Below, piece after piece: positions 56,185-64,000 of a stretch of DNA of 64,000 nucleotides. A program made the translations under genes and the position numbers. The notes under the pieces were generated by a model, which saw only the letters and a list, made by a program, of their open reading frames with translations, had not been told where the DNA came from and made no database searches. The DNA is taken from the NCBI GenBank assembly GCA_016125085.1, contig WGMM01000043.1, positions 1-64,000 of the forward strand, read 5' to 3'. Numbering within the stretch: position 1 is the stretch's first letter; each line of letters opens with the position of its first letter. This DNA is from a bacterium (lineage in GTDB: Bacteria; Planctomycetota; Planctomycetia; Isosphaerales; Isosphaeraceae).

Positions 56185-57984
56185 TCAGCGATTTTCGCGT
56201 GGATCGACCGCACCGGCGGCTTTGCCGGCGATGGCGTTCAGGTCGTCGATCACCAGCGTGTGGCCGTGGTCGGCGGTGACGATCATGGCCGATTCGTCCC
56301 AGTTCGAGTTTTTCTCGACCCAGTCGATGATGGCCTGAATGGCGGCCTCGCCGGAATAGAGGGCGCCGATGGCGTTGTCCAGGTTGTTGTCGTGCAGGGC
56401 GAAGTCGACATCGCCGGCCTCGACGAACAGGGCGAAGGGGCGGCCTTTTTCGCGGGTGAGCACTTTCAGGGCGGCTCGGGTCATGTCCGAAAGGGTCGGG
56501 TTTTCGGTCAGGTCGGCCGGGGTGTAGGTCTGGGTGCCGCGAATGCCGGGCGAGGGTTTGTAGTCGCCGTCAGCCGTACGATAGGGGAGATTTCCGTACT
56601 GCGTGCCGAAGACGCCGAACAGGCGATGCCCGCCCGCGGCGGCTTTTTCGGCCGCTTCAGCGAGAATTTCGCTGCCTGGCTTGCCGGCGGTGCGTTCGAC
56701 GACGACATATTTGCCGCCTTCGGCGATACTCACGGCTTTTTTGTCCGCGTTGGCAAGATAAGTCGTGCCGTCCGCCGAATTCACGCCCTGCTCTTTGACG
56801 TGTTCGAACCTTTTTTCTTCCTTGATCGCGCCGGCGCCAAGAACGACATCCAGCCCTGGCAGGTGTTCGGCCCCGGTGACTTCCTCGACGATATCGCGAA
56901 GGCCCAGCATCTCGCGGGCGATGTCCTGATAGTCGTCGCGATAGACGTTGCGGGCATAAGTCCCAGCAGGCGAGGCATGGTCAAATGGCACGCTGGTAGC
57001 CGTACCCAGTGCCCAGCCCTGTTTCTGCAGGTCGTGCCAAAGAGTCTTCACAGGCTTGCCGTCGGGGCCGACGTTCAGGCCGTTGTTGAATGACTTGATA
57101 CCGTTGAAGGCCGATGCCGCCGAGGTGCTCGAATCGGTATAGGCATGCAGGGCCCGGCCCGTAGCGGCCATGGCGGATTTATCGGCAGCATTGCCCGATT
57201 GGCCTTTGAGGTAGGACATGGCGGCCGAACCGAATGGGCCGAACGACCACGGATTCGGGCCGGCGATCGCCGCGTCGTAACCGCCACGAAGCACATCGGG
57301 GGCGAATTCGATGGTCTGTTTGTCGACGTTCGTCGTTTTCGGCGAATTGTGGCTCGGGCTGGTCACATAATAACCGAATTGAGCCGTGCCGTTGGCCGGA
57401 TAGTCCTGAAAGATCAGGCCGCTGCCTTTGCCGGTGGTGTAGATGGCGCCGGTTTTGGCGGCGGCGGCGGCCTGAGTGGTTTCGTAGTCGAGACCATCGA
57501 ACCAGACGACGAAGAGATTCTTCACGCCCCGGGCCACAGCGTCCTTCTGGATCCGGTAAAGGTCGGTCTGGTCGAAATATTCGGCCTCGGGGTTATGGGT
57601 GTTGGGGGCATCGTAGCCATAAAGGGCCTTGATCTTCGCCGGGTCGCGATAAAGCGAATTGGGACCGGCATAATCGGCCAGGCGGACTTTCTTTCCGAAA
57701 GCGTACACAGGGATGAGCCGGTTCGAGTGCGACGTATGATTGCTGTAAACGTCACCCCGACCTTGCGAACCGAAGTGCCAGGTGCGGCGTTTCTTCTCGG
57801 TTTTGGCCGCGATCGCTTCTTTTTGAAGATTGGCGATTGTGTCCATGCGATCGGCCGAATTGACCTGTCCCAGGCCAGCGAAAACGCCGAAAGCGACACC
57901 CAGAGCGACCATGCCTCGGGGCGCGAAGGCCTTCAAGGCCTGGCGCAATTCGGAACGTTGCGAATGGGACCGCTGCGATAGCAT
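56185..57984 (-). CDS. Alkaline phosphatase (599 aa)
   Basis: This belongs to the alkaline phosphatase family (PhoA-like), a metalloenzyme that removes phosphate from many substrates outside the cytoplasm. The start at 57984 gives a basic lead and a signal-like helix (about 25-42, MVALGVAFGVFAGLGQVNSAD). The nucleophile lies in YTDSSTSAAS. The metal-site aspartate and histidine are in FVEAGDVDFALHDNN and VTADHGH. Mid-chain regions are longer than in E. coli PhoA (about 450 residues). A GGAG lies about 14 bp upstream. PhoU occurs in the window at 18122, but no linked Pho box was seen. Confidence 0.9.
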   Translation of the reverse strand: MLSQRSHSQRSELRQALKAFAPRGMVALGVAFGVFAGLGQVNSADRMDTIANLQKEAIAAKTEKKRRTWHFGSQGRGDVYSNHTSHSNRLIPVYAFGKKVRLADYAGPNSLYRDPAKIKALYGYDAPNTHNPEAEYFDQTDLYRIQKDAVARGVKNLFVVWFDGLDYETTQAAAAAKTGAIYTTGKGSGLIFQDYPANGTAQFGYYVTSPSHNSPKTTNVDKQTIEFAPDVLRGGYDAAIAGPNPWSFGPFGSAAMSYLKGQSGNAADKSAMAATGRALHAYTDSSTSAASAFNGIKSFNNGLNVGPDGKPVKTLWHDLQKQGWALGTATSVPFDHASPAGTYARNVYRDDYQDIAREMLGLRDIVEEVTGAEHLPGLDVVLGAGAIKEEKRFEHVKEQGVNSADGTTYLANADKKAVSIAEGGKYVVVERTAGKPGSEILAEAAEKAAAGGHRLFGVFGTQYGNLPYRTADGDYKPSPGIRGTQTYTPADLTENPTLSDMTRAALKVLTREKGRPFALFVEAGDVDFALHDNNLDNAIGALYSGEAAIQAIIDWVEKNSNWDESAMIVTADHGHTLVIDDLNAIAGKAAGAVDPRENR

Positions 57985-58454
57985 CACGAAACTCGCTCCA
58001 GACCTTCGAACTTGCGAAACGCCGGGCCGGTGTGCACGCACCGGGCCGATCAAGGCTTATCATTCTGCCCGGATCGAATGGCCGGATTCAACAGGAATCA
58101 GGGAAACGGCGACGCCTGGTCTCAGGCGTTCGAGGATCGACATCTTCATGAAGCTCGTCGCTCCGGCTCACCCAGGCGAACGATCGATCGTCAATTTCAC
58201 GCCGGCAGGCCATTACCGGGCGAACGGTTCAGGTCCGAAGAATCGGACCGACCCGCAGGATCCGGATCGCCACCGATGGCCAAGCTCGATCGACAGCCAT
58301 TTTCGTTGCGGAGGAAGTGTGCAATTGGTAATCTCATCCGAACCGGCTGCCCTTGCCGGCACCTGATCCTGGCGATCGGCCTCCGGCTGGCCGCCCGAAT
58401 ACCTCCTCCCGACGAAATCCGGCAAGCTTCCGCGACGGAAGGACAATCCCTGCG
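57985..58454. other. Divergent intergenic region
   Basis: This 470-bp gap lies between the phosphatase and the MFS transporter. A GC-rich inverted repeat (about 58019-58048) near the phosphatase start could form a leader hairpin, but no clear promoter is seen. Confidence 0.4.
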
Positions 58455-59822
58455 ATGAACGTACAAGCGCACAGCTACGACGCGGCTCTTAACTCGGCAC
58501 GGCGCAAGGCTTATCTGCACCTGATCCCGCTGCTGTTCCTGTGCTACGTCGTCGCGTACATCGACCGGGTCAACGTCGGGTTCGCCAAGCTCCGCATGCA
58601 GGAAGACACCCGACTGATCGGCTTCGACGAAGGCGTGTTCGGCTTCGGCATGGGCATTTTCTTCTTCGGCTATCTGCTGCTGGAAATCCCCGGCACTCTG
58701 ATCGTCGAACGGTGGTCGGCCCGGAAGTGGATCTGCCGCATCATGATCACCTGGGGCGTCATCGCGGCGCTCACGGCGTTCGTCACCAAGCCCTGGCAGT
58801 TCTACACGATGCGCTTCCTGCTTGGCCTGGGCGAGGCCGGCTTTTACCCGGGTGTCATCGTCTATCTGACTCACTGGTTCCCGAAGTCGGACCGGACCCG
58901 TGCCCTGGCCTGGTTCTTCATCGGCACACCGATCGCCCAGATGATCGGCCCGCCCATTTCCGAACGCTTGATGCGTATCGGCGTCAACGGCAATCCGGCG
59001 ATCCTGGGCCTGTCGAGCTGGCAATGGGTCTTCGTGTTCTGGGGTTTGCCGGCCATCATTCTGGGGATCGTGGTTCTCGTCTGGCTGACCGACCGTCCGC
59101 GCGACGCCAAATGGCTCTCGCTGGAAGAACGCGAGGCCCTGGAACTGGCCCTGGAACGTGAGCGACGCGAACAGCTGGACGCACATGGCCACATGACCGT
59201 TGCCCAGGCTCTTTCGAACCCGCGCGTGCTCGTGCTGGCGGCGGCTTACTTCTTCGTCGTCACGGGCAATTACGGGGTCGAGCTGTATATGGCTTCGATC
59301 CTGGAAAACTGGTACCACATCGACATGAAGAAGGTCGCCTGGCTGATCGTCATTCCGCCCATCGGCTCGCTTATTGGCCAGATTTTCGTCGGTTGGAACT
59401 CGGACCGAACCGGCGAACGGCGCTATCACGCCGTCATTCCGATCGTCGCCGGGGCGATCGCCCTGTTCCTCACTCCGGCCAGCCAGGGCAACATGGCCCT
59501 GACGGTGCTGCTCTTCACCGTGGCCATGACCGGCCTGAAGGCTTATCTGCCTGCCTTCTGGGCCTTGCCGAACCAGTTCCTCACCGCCGCGGCGGCCGCA
59601 GCATCCATCGGCATGATCAATTCCTTCGGCAATCTCGGCGGATGGATCGGTCCCTGGGTGATCGGTGCCGTGAAGAAGTCCACGGGCAATTTCAATTACG
59701 GCCTCTGGTTCCTGGCCAGTTCGATGATCATCTCGGCGATCATCATTCACCGCATCGGCGGCGCCGCTCAGGCGAAACCTCGCAAGGGCGAGTCTCACGG
59801 CGAAGTGGCCGTCGAGGGCTGA
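58455..59822 (+). CDS. MFS transporter, anion-cation symporter type (455 aa)
   Basis: Twelve transmembrane helices are visible. The region YIDRVNVGFAKLRM in the first loop is the hallmark of the ACS family (organic-acid:cation symporters such as phthalate, tartrate or glucarate transporters). FYPGVIVYLTHWF and LLEIPGTLIVERW are further family blocks. The ATG at 58455 has AAGGA 14 bp upstream. No catabolic genes lie next to it, so the substrate is not evident. Confidence 0.88.
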   Translation: MNVQAHSYDAALNSARRKAYLHLIPLLFLCYVVAYIDRVNVGFAKLRMQEDTRLIGFDEGVFGFGMGIFFFGYLLLEIPGTLIVERWSARKWICRIMITWGVIAALTAFVTKPWQFYTMRFLLGLGEAGFYPGVIVYLTHWFPKSDRTRALAWFFIGTPIAQMIGPPISERLMRIGVNGNPAILGLSSWQWVFVFWGLPAIILGIVVLVWLTDRPRDAKWLSLEEREALELALERERREQLDAHGHMTVAQALSNPRVLVLAAAYFFVVTGNYGVELYMASILENWYHIDMKKVAWLIVIPPIGSLIGQIFVGWNSDRTGERRYHAVIPIVAGAIALFLTPASQGNMALTVLLFTVAMTGLKAYLPAFWALPNQFLTAAAAAASIGMINSFGNLGGWIGPWVIGAVKKSTGNFNYGLWFLASSMIISAIIIHRIGGAAQAKPRKGESHGEVAVEG

Positions 59823-59861
59823 AGAAGCGATCGATCGACAGGACATTGCGATCAATCATGA

Positions 59862-59896
59862 CTCGGTAGCAAGTTCGTGCTTTGAGCCATACCGAG
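59862..59896. terminator. Weak hairpin after the MFS gene
   Basis: CTCGGTA (59862-59868) pairs perfectly with TACCGAG (59890-59896), with a small inner hairpin AGCA/TGCT. No T-run follows, so a terminator role is doubtful. Confidence 0.25.
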
Positions 59897-60008
59897 CACT
59901 CCTTCCATTTTCGATCGTCTTGCGGCAATTGGCACCTGATGCCGACAATGGCCACGGCGGGATTGCCCGCGGCGGTCCCCGATCGATACGAACTGACTGA
60001 GGCGTTTC

Positions 60009-61079
60009 ATGAGCGACAGCGAGCAGGATGAGGATCCGACTCGGGAAGAGGACTTTTTCCCCGATGATGAAGCCCTGGCCCAGGACGACGCGGCGGACGA
60101 ACTTGCCGAAATCGCTGCGGGCTCCGAAGCCGAAGCACCGGCCGAGCACCCCAACCCGCGGCAGACGCTCAGCTATCTGCGAAGCCTGTTCGAAAAGCAC
60201 GGCCTGGCCCCGCGCCGCCAGCTCGGCCAGAATTTCCTCATCGACCTGAACCTGCACGACGTCATCGTAAAGGAAGCTGGCCTGACCGATCGCGACGTCG
60301 TCCTGGAAGTCGGCACGGGCACGGGTGCACTCACGGCCCGCATGGCCGAACAGGCCGGTGCCGTGATCGCCGTCGAGCTGGATCCGGCCATGGGCCGCCT
60401 CACGGCCGAAGCCGTCGCGGGCCGCACCAATGTGCGTCAGCTGCGCCAGGACGTGCTCAAGAACAAAAACCGCATCGCGCCCGAGGTGATTCTGGCGATC
60501 CGCGAAGAACTCGCCGCCCGGCCCGATGCCCGGCTGAAGCTCATCGCGAACCTGCCCTACGCCATCGCCACGCCGCTGGTTTCGAACCTGCTGCTGGACG
60601 AATCCATCTGCCCGAAGCTGTTCGTGATCATGGTGCAGTGGGAGATGGCCGAACGGCTGGTGGCCGAGCCGATGAGTTCGGCATACGGCTCGCTGTCGGT
60701 GATGGTCACAGCCCTGGCCGACGTGGAGATTCTCCGCCGCCTGCCGCCCGCCGTCTTCTGGCCCCGGCCGAAGGTCGATAGCGCCATCGTGCGCATCGTG
60801 CCGAACCCGGAAAAGCGTGCGGCCATCGCCGACCTGCCCTGGTTCGCTCACCTCGTCCGGCGGATTTTCCTGCACCGGCGCAAGAATCTGAGGGTCGTCC
60901 TCCATGCCCTCTATCACGATCACCGAAGCTGGACAAAGCCCGTGGTGGACGAAATCCTCACCGCCCTGGACCTGCCGACGGATATTCGAGCCGAAGCCCT
61001 GAACGTCGAAGAACTCCATGACCTGGCCACGGCGATGTTCGCAAAATTGAAGGAATTGGGCATCGAGCCGATGCCGTAA
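60009..61079 (+). CDS. 16S rRNA dimethyladenosine transferase RsmA/KsgA (356 aa)
   Basis: This enzyme methylates two adjacent adenosines near the 3' end of 16S rRNA with S-adenosylmethionine. The family motifs are RRQLGQNFLIDLNL (about 69-83), VLEVGTGTGALT (SAM-binding, about 98-109), and NLPYAIATP (catalytic NLPY, about 180). The usual length is about 270-290. Here an acidic tail of about 45 residues (DEDPTREEDFFPDDEALAQ and more) is added at the N-terminus. Confidence 0.95.
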   Translation: MSDSEQDEDPTREEDFFPDDEALAQDDAADELAEIAAGSEAEAPAEHPNPRQTLSYLRSLFEKHGLAPRRQLGQNFLIDLNLHDVIVKEAGLTDRDVVLEVGTGTGALTARMAEQAGAVIAVELDPAMGRLTAEAVAGRTNVRQLRQDVLKNKNRIAPEVILAIREELAARPDARLKLIANLPYAIATPLVSNLLLDESICPKLFVIMVQWEMAERLVAEPMSSAYGSLSVMVTALADVEILRRLPPAVFWPRPKVDSAIVRIVPNPEKRAAIADLPWFAHLVRRIFLHRRKNLRVVLHALYHDHRSWTKPVVDEILTALDLPTDIRAEALNVEELHDLATAMFAKLKELGIEPMP

Positions 61080-61300
61080 TCCTGGTAGAGACTTACCGCC
61101 GCCGTCGATTTCCGTTCATGGGCGAGATTCTGCCCGTCCCCCGACTATTCGATCGCCAGGACATCGGCATACAATAAGGAATGAAGTACGAGCGAATCCA
61201 TTTCGGATCGACCATTCGCCGCTCCGGGCTGATGCGAGCCGGAGAGCGACCCTGAAATTTCCGCCATGAATCGATCCGCCAGGACGCGAAAAGGATAAGC

Positions 61301-62227
61301 ATGCGAACCGATCCCGTCCGGACAAACTCGGCCCGACATATGCTGATGTGCTTCGCGGCCATGTTACCCTGCGTCGTTGCCGGAAACCTGGATGCGATCG
61401 AGGCCGAAGCTGCGAAAACGCAGGTGGGCATGTCGTTCGAAGTGCCCTATTTTCTCACACAGACGAATCACTTCGTCGTCCGGGCGTTGATTAATGGCCA
61501 GGGGCCATTTCACCTGGTAGTCGACACCGGTGCCCCCGGGCTGTTCCTCTCTAAAGAGGCCGCCAAAAAGGCCGGCGTGAAGCCCTCGGAAAAGGCCTAT
61601 TACAGCGTCATGGACGAAATTCGCCTGGAAGGCGGCCCCCGGCTCGAGAAGCTCAAGATCCGCGTCGAGGACCCATTTCAGCTTGTCGGAATGAACGCCC
61701 TGGGCCTGCCGGGAATGAAGCTGGACGGGCTGATGGGCTTTTCGGTGCTCGCCCGCTACCGGATCACGCTCGACCCGACCCACCACCGTATGATCTGGAC
61801 CCGCCTGGACTTCGACCCCGTCGGCGTGGTCGACGACAAGCCTGCCATTCGCCGCGAAGACATCCCCGTGCAGCTTCAGGCGATGGAAATGCTCGGCCCG
61901 GCCATGAAATTCGCATCGCTGTTCGTCGGCAAGCAGCCTGAAACCCGCCGCCTGCCGCAGGGCTTCGCCGGTTTCGGCGTCAAGACCGAAGGCGATGGCG
62001 ACGCCCGCAAGCTGCTTGTCGATACCGTCTGGCCCGAATCGCCAGCCGCGGTGGCGAAACTCGAACCGGGTGACGTGATCGCGAAGTGCGAGGGCAAAGA
62101 AGTGCATGACGCTGCCGAGCTGAGCGAGATTCTGGCGAAGAAGGCCCCGGGGCAGAAGGTTCGGCTCGAAATTCGCCGTAAGGAAGCCGAACGGACCGTC
62201 GAAATCGAGCTTCAGGAGCGATTCTGA
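61301..62227 (+). CDS. Retropepsin-like aspartyl protease with PDZ domain, paralogue 1 (308 aa)
   Basis: A signal segment (about 10-30) leads to a beta-rich retropepsin-like fold with the catalytic motif DTG (75-77, LVVDTGAPG). The flap region and DGLMGFSVLARYRITLD follow. The C-terminus (about 225-305) is a PDZ domain (VWPESPAAVAKLEPGDVIAKCEG). The fold normally works as a homodimer or two-lobed protein; this one has one DTG, as in single-lobe bacterial retropepsins. AAAAGGA is upstream of the ATG. The next gene starts 1 bp after the stop. Confidence 0.85.
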   Translation: MRTDPVRTNSARHMLMCFAAMLPCVVAGNLDAIEAEAAKTQVGMSFEVPYFLTQTNHFVVRALINGQGPFHLVVDTGAPGLFLSKEAAKKAGVKPSEKAYYSVMDEIRLEGGPRLEKLKIRVEDPFQLVGMNALGLPGMKLDGLMGFSVLARYRITLDPTHHRMIWTRLDFDPVGVVDDKPAIRREDIPVQLQAMEMLGPAMKFASLFVGKQPETRRLPQGFAGFGVKTEGDGDARKLLVDTVWPESPAAVAKLEPGDVIAKCEGKEVHDAAELSEILAKKAPGQKVRLEIRRKEAERTVEIELQERF

Positions 62228-62228
62228 G

Positions 62229-63170
62229 ATGACACCGTCGAAAATTGCCCACTGGATCTCGGCCCGGCCCCAGCGTCGTTTGGCTTCGTTCATCGCTGGC
62301 ATTTCCGCTATATGCGGGTTCACCGCGGCTCAGGAGCCCGGGCCGAAACCGGCGGCCGCCCTGAATTCGCAAACCCGGGGCAAACTCGTCGCCCGGCCGC
62401 TCGAAGAGCTTGGCCCCGGCTTCCCGTTCGAAATGACCGGTTCGGACCACTTTTACGTCGAGGTGAAACTCAACGGCAAAGGCCCTTACCGGCTGATCTT
62501 CGACCTGGGTGCCCCGGTGACGCTGCTTTCGGTCAAATCGGCCCGTGAGTCGGAATCCCTCAACCGCGACGGCAAGAAAAGCCGGGGCATGACGGGCGTG
62601 GAGGGGATGGTCAAACAGATGCAGTTCGGCGATTCGGTCGCCCACGACATCCCGGTCATGGTCTTCGACCACCCGGCTATCACCACGATGAGCAAGGTTC
62701 TGGGCAAGAGGTTCGACGGCATCCTGGGCTATACCTTCTTCGCCCGCTACCGCACCACGATCGACTATCAGAAGAAGCGGCTATGGTTCGAACCCGTGCG
62801 TGAGAAGACCGATGACATCGGAGCTGCGTTGTCGGAACGCATGATGAACCCGATGGCCAAGGGGCCGACGAAAGTCGTGATCGCCCGGAATTCGGCCATC
62901 GGCGTCCGTGTCGAGACCGATAAAGCCACCGCAGACAAGCCTGGCCCGCCGATCTGTCGCGTCGTCGAAGTGTCGGCGAATTCGCCCGCACAGGCCGCAG
63001 GGTTGAAAGCTGGCGACGTGATCGTGTCTCTGGGTTCTTATTGGCTTTTTTCGCCTGCTGACCTGGCCGCGGCCTTGTCTTCGATCGACCCTGGGCAGGA
63101 ACTCAAGGCCATCGTCGACCGCGACGGACAGACGATCGAAATGGTCGTGCGTCCGCAGCCTGTATTCTGA
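62229..63170 (+). CDS. Retropepsin-like protein with PDZ domain, paralogue 2, degenerate active site (313 aa)
   Basis: The layout is the same as the preceding gene. The signal segment (about 18-35) is followed by the retropepsin-like fold, where the motif reads DLG (92-94, IFDLGAPVTLLS) instead of DTG. In aspartic proteases the Thr of DTG makes a structural hydrogen bond, so the loss of it suggests reduced or no activity. DGILGYTFFARYRTTIDY matches the paralogue's fold. A PDZ domain closes the protein (VVEVSANSPAQAAGLKAGDVIVSLG). It is in an operon with paralogue 1; the two may form a heterodimer, with one site active. Confidence 0.82.
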   Translation: MTPSKIAHWISARPQRRLASFIAGISAICGFTAAQEPGPKPAAALNSQTRGKLVARPLEELGPGFPFEMTGSDHFYVEVKLNGKGPYRLIFDLGAPVTLLSVKSARESESLNRDGKKSRGMTGVEGMVKQMQFGDSVAHDIPVMVFDHPAITTMSKVLGKRFDGILGYTFFARYRTTIDYQKKRLWFEPVREKTDDIGAALSERMMNPMAKGPTKVVIARNSAIGVRVETDKATADKPGPPICRVVEVSANSPAQAAGLKAGDVIVSLGSYWLFSPADLAAALSSIDPGQELKAIVDRDGQTIEMVVRPQPVF

Positions 63171-63217
63171 TTTCAAGCGGCGGATTCGATCGAACCGTAT
63201 CGAGGAGGCCCCTGATC

Positions 63218-63862
63218 ATGGCATTCGCGGAACTCCATTTCGGCGAGAACCCCTGGCCCGTGATCTTTGGCCTGGGGCTGGCCGCCGTCGTCTTTCTCGG
63301 CCTGTTCTTCATGAACCAGAACGGCCGGCACCTGATGCGGGCCCTTGGCCTGGTCGGAATCGGGCTGATCCTGCTCGGCATCGATTACACCTGGACCACC
63401 GACCGGGAAAAGATCGCGGGCACCATCACGGCCATGGTGCAGGCCGTGAAGCGTAACGACGAAGCCGATCTGCGTAAACACTTGACGTCCTCAGCCGTTT
63501 ACGTTCAGAACGGGCTTCCCGGCGGGGTCGGGTTCGAATCGCCCCTGGGCCGAACGCTGCTGAAGCAGGCCCTGGACCAGATGAAGTTCGACTTCCTGGG
63601 CGTGCGCGACCTGCAAATCTCGGCCGGCAAGAAGACGCGCAAGGGCAAGGCCGACTTCACCGTCATGGCAACGGGCACCTGGATGCCCCCGATGGGTGGT
63701 TCGGCCATCAACTTTCCGCCGACGCCGACGAGCTGGTCGTTAGGCCTGAGCAAGCAGGAGGACGGCCGCTGGCTGGTCGACAGGATCACGCCCACACGGC
63801 TTCCCGGCGATATCGACAGCCGGGCGAACATGCCGGGCCTGATTCCCGGGCGATCGTTCTGA
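63218..63862 (+). CDS. Membrane-anchored NTF2-like protein (214 aa)
   Basis: Two transmembrane helices (about 14-31 and 40-56) are followed by a soluble domain starting TITAMVQAVKRNDEADLRKHL, which resembles NTF2-like folds (SnoaL type) with an initial helix pair and then beta strands (KGKADFTVMATGTW, SWSLGLSKQEDGRWLVDRI). The function is unknown. GAGGAGG lies about 10 bp before the ATG. It is 47 bp after the retropepsin pair, so it may be in the same operon. The remaining 138 bp of the window show nothing. Confidence 0.8.
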   Translation: MAFAELHFGENPWPVIFGLGLAAVVFLGLFFMNQNGRHLMRALGLVGIGLILLGIDYTWTTDREKIAGTITAMVQAVKRNDEADLRKHLTSSAVYVQNGLPGGVGFESPLGRTLLKQALDQMKFDFLGVRDLQISAGKKTRKGKADFTVMATGTWMPPMGGSAINFPPTPTSWSLGLSKQEDGRWLVDRITPTRLPGDIDSRANMPGLIPGRSF

Positions 63863-64000
63863 AATCGACGAAGCTATGCGGCATTAAGAAATCCACAATT
63901 CGACCCGGACCGAACAGGTTGCGGCCGTAGCGGTTCGTTCCGGCATTACGTTATCCTCAGGATGTCGCACACGCGGCGGATTTCGCATTCCTGATCGATC

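Overview
This is chromosomal DNA from a planctomycete, probably class Planctomycetia. The evidence is GC-rich coding sequence with frequent TTCGAA-like words, a PEP-CTERM protein, a secreted giant beta-helix protein with an N-terminal LExRxL-type motif, a FGly-type sulfatase, a BlaI/BlaR1-like pair with a huge carboxypeptidase-regulatory-like ectodomain, and many TPR, VWA and retropepsin-PDZ membrane or secreted proteins. The order or genus cannot be fixed from sequence alone. No phage, integrase, transposase, rRNA, tRNA or CRISPR was seen.

Layout. 1-1015: non-coding, with an array of hairpin-rich intergenic repeats (306-715). 1016-4198: secreted OB-like protein, lipoprotein and a double thioredoxin-fold protein without cysteines. 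4246-7951: VWA membrane protein, small membrane protein and a PEP-CTERM protein. 8048-10378: an Rrf2 regulator divergent from two tandem protoglobin proteins, a likely NO/O2/redox-response module. 10417-18883: three tandem paralogous membrane TPR proteins, a Wzx-like flippase and PhoU, all on the minus strand. 19570-21504: a second VWA paralogue. 21527-29455: a 2642-residue beta-helix surface protein built of three repeated modules. 30024-34775: a Pro/Ala/Glu-rich secreted protein with repeated LPPLP motifs, then a sulfatase. 34842-39636: NAD(P)HX epimerase, FmdB-type zinc ribbon, DnaA and a TlpA-type thioredoxin. 39905-46966: FAD monooxygenase, Dabb protein, CarB and UDP-glucose dehydrogenase. 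47140-54266: DUF998 protein, then the BlaR1-like metalloprotease (2001 aa) and its BlaI repressor, preceded by a good promoter overlapped by a BlaI-type operator. 54544-59822: MscS channel, alkaline phosphatase and MFS transporter. 60009-63862: RsmA, two retropepsin-PDZ proteins and a small membrane NTF2-like protein.

The most notable systems are (i) the autoregulated BlaI/BlaR1-like operon whose sensor carries about 15 beta-sandwich-like modules, including a tandemly duplicated block of about 530 residues, in place of a penicillin-binding sensor; (ii) the Rrf2 plus double-protoglobin module; and (iii) a stretch rich in envelope genes (VWA, PEP-CTERM, three TPR proteins, flippase, VWA, giant beta-helix) that may serve cell-surface assembly. 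Functions for (iii) are inferred only from domain types and neighbourhood.
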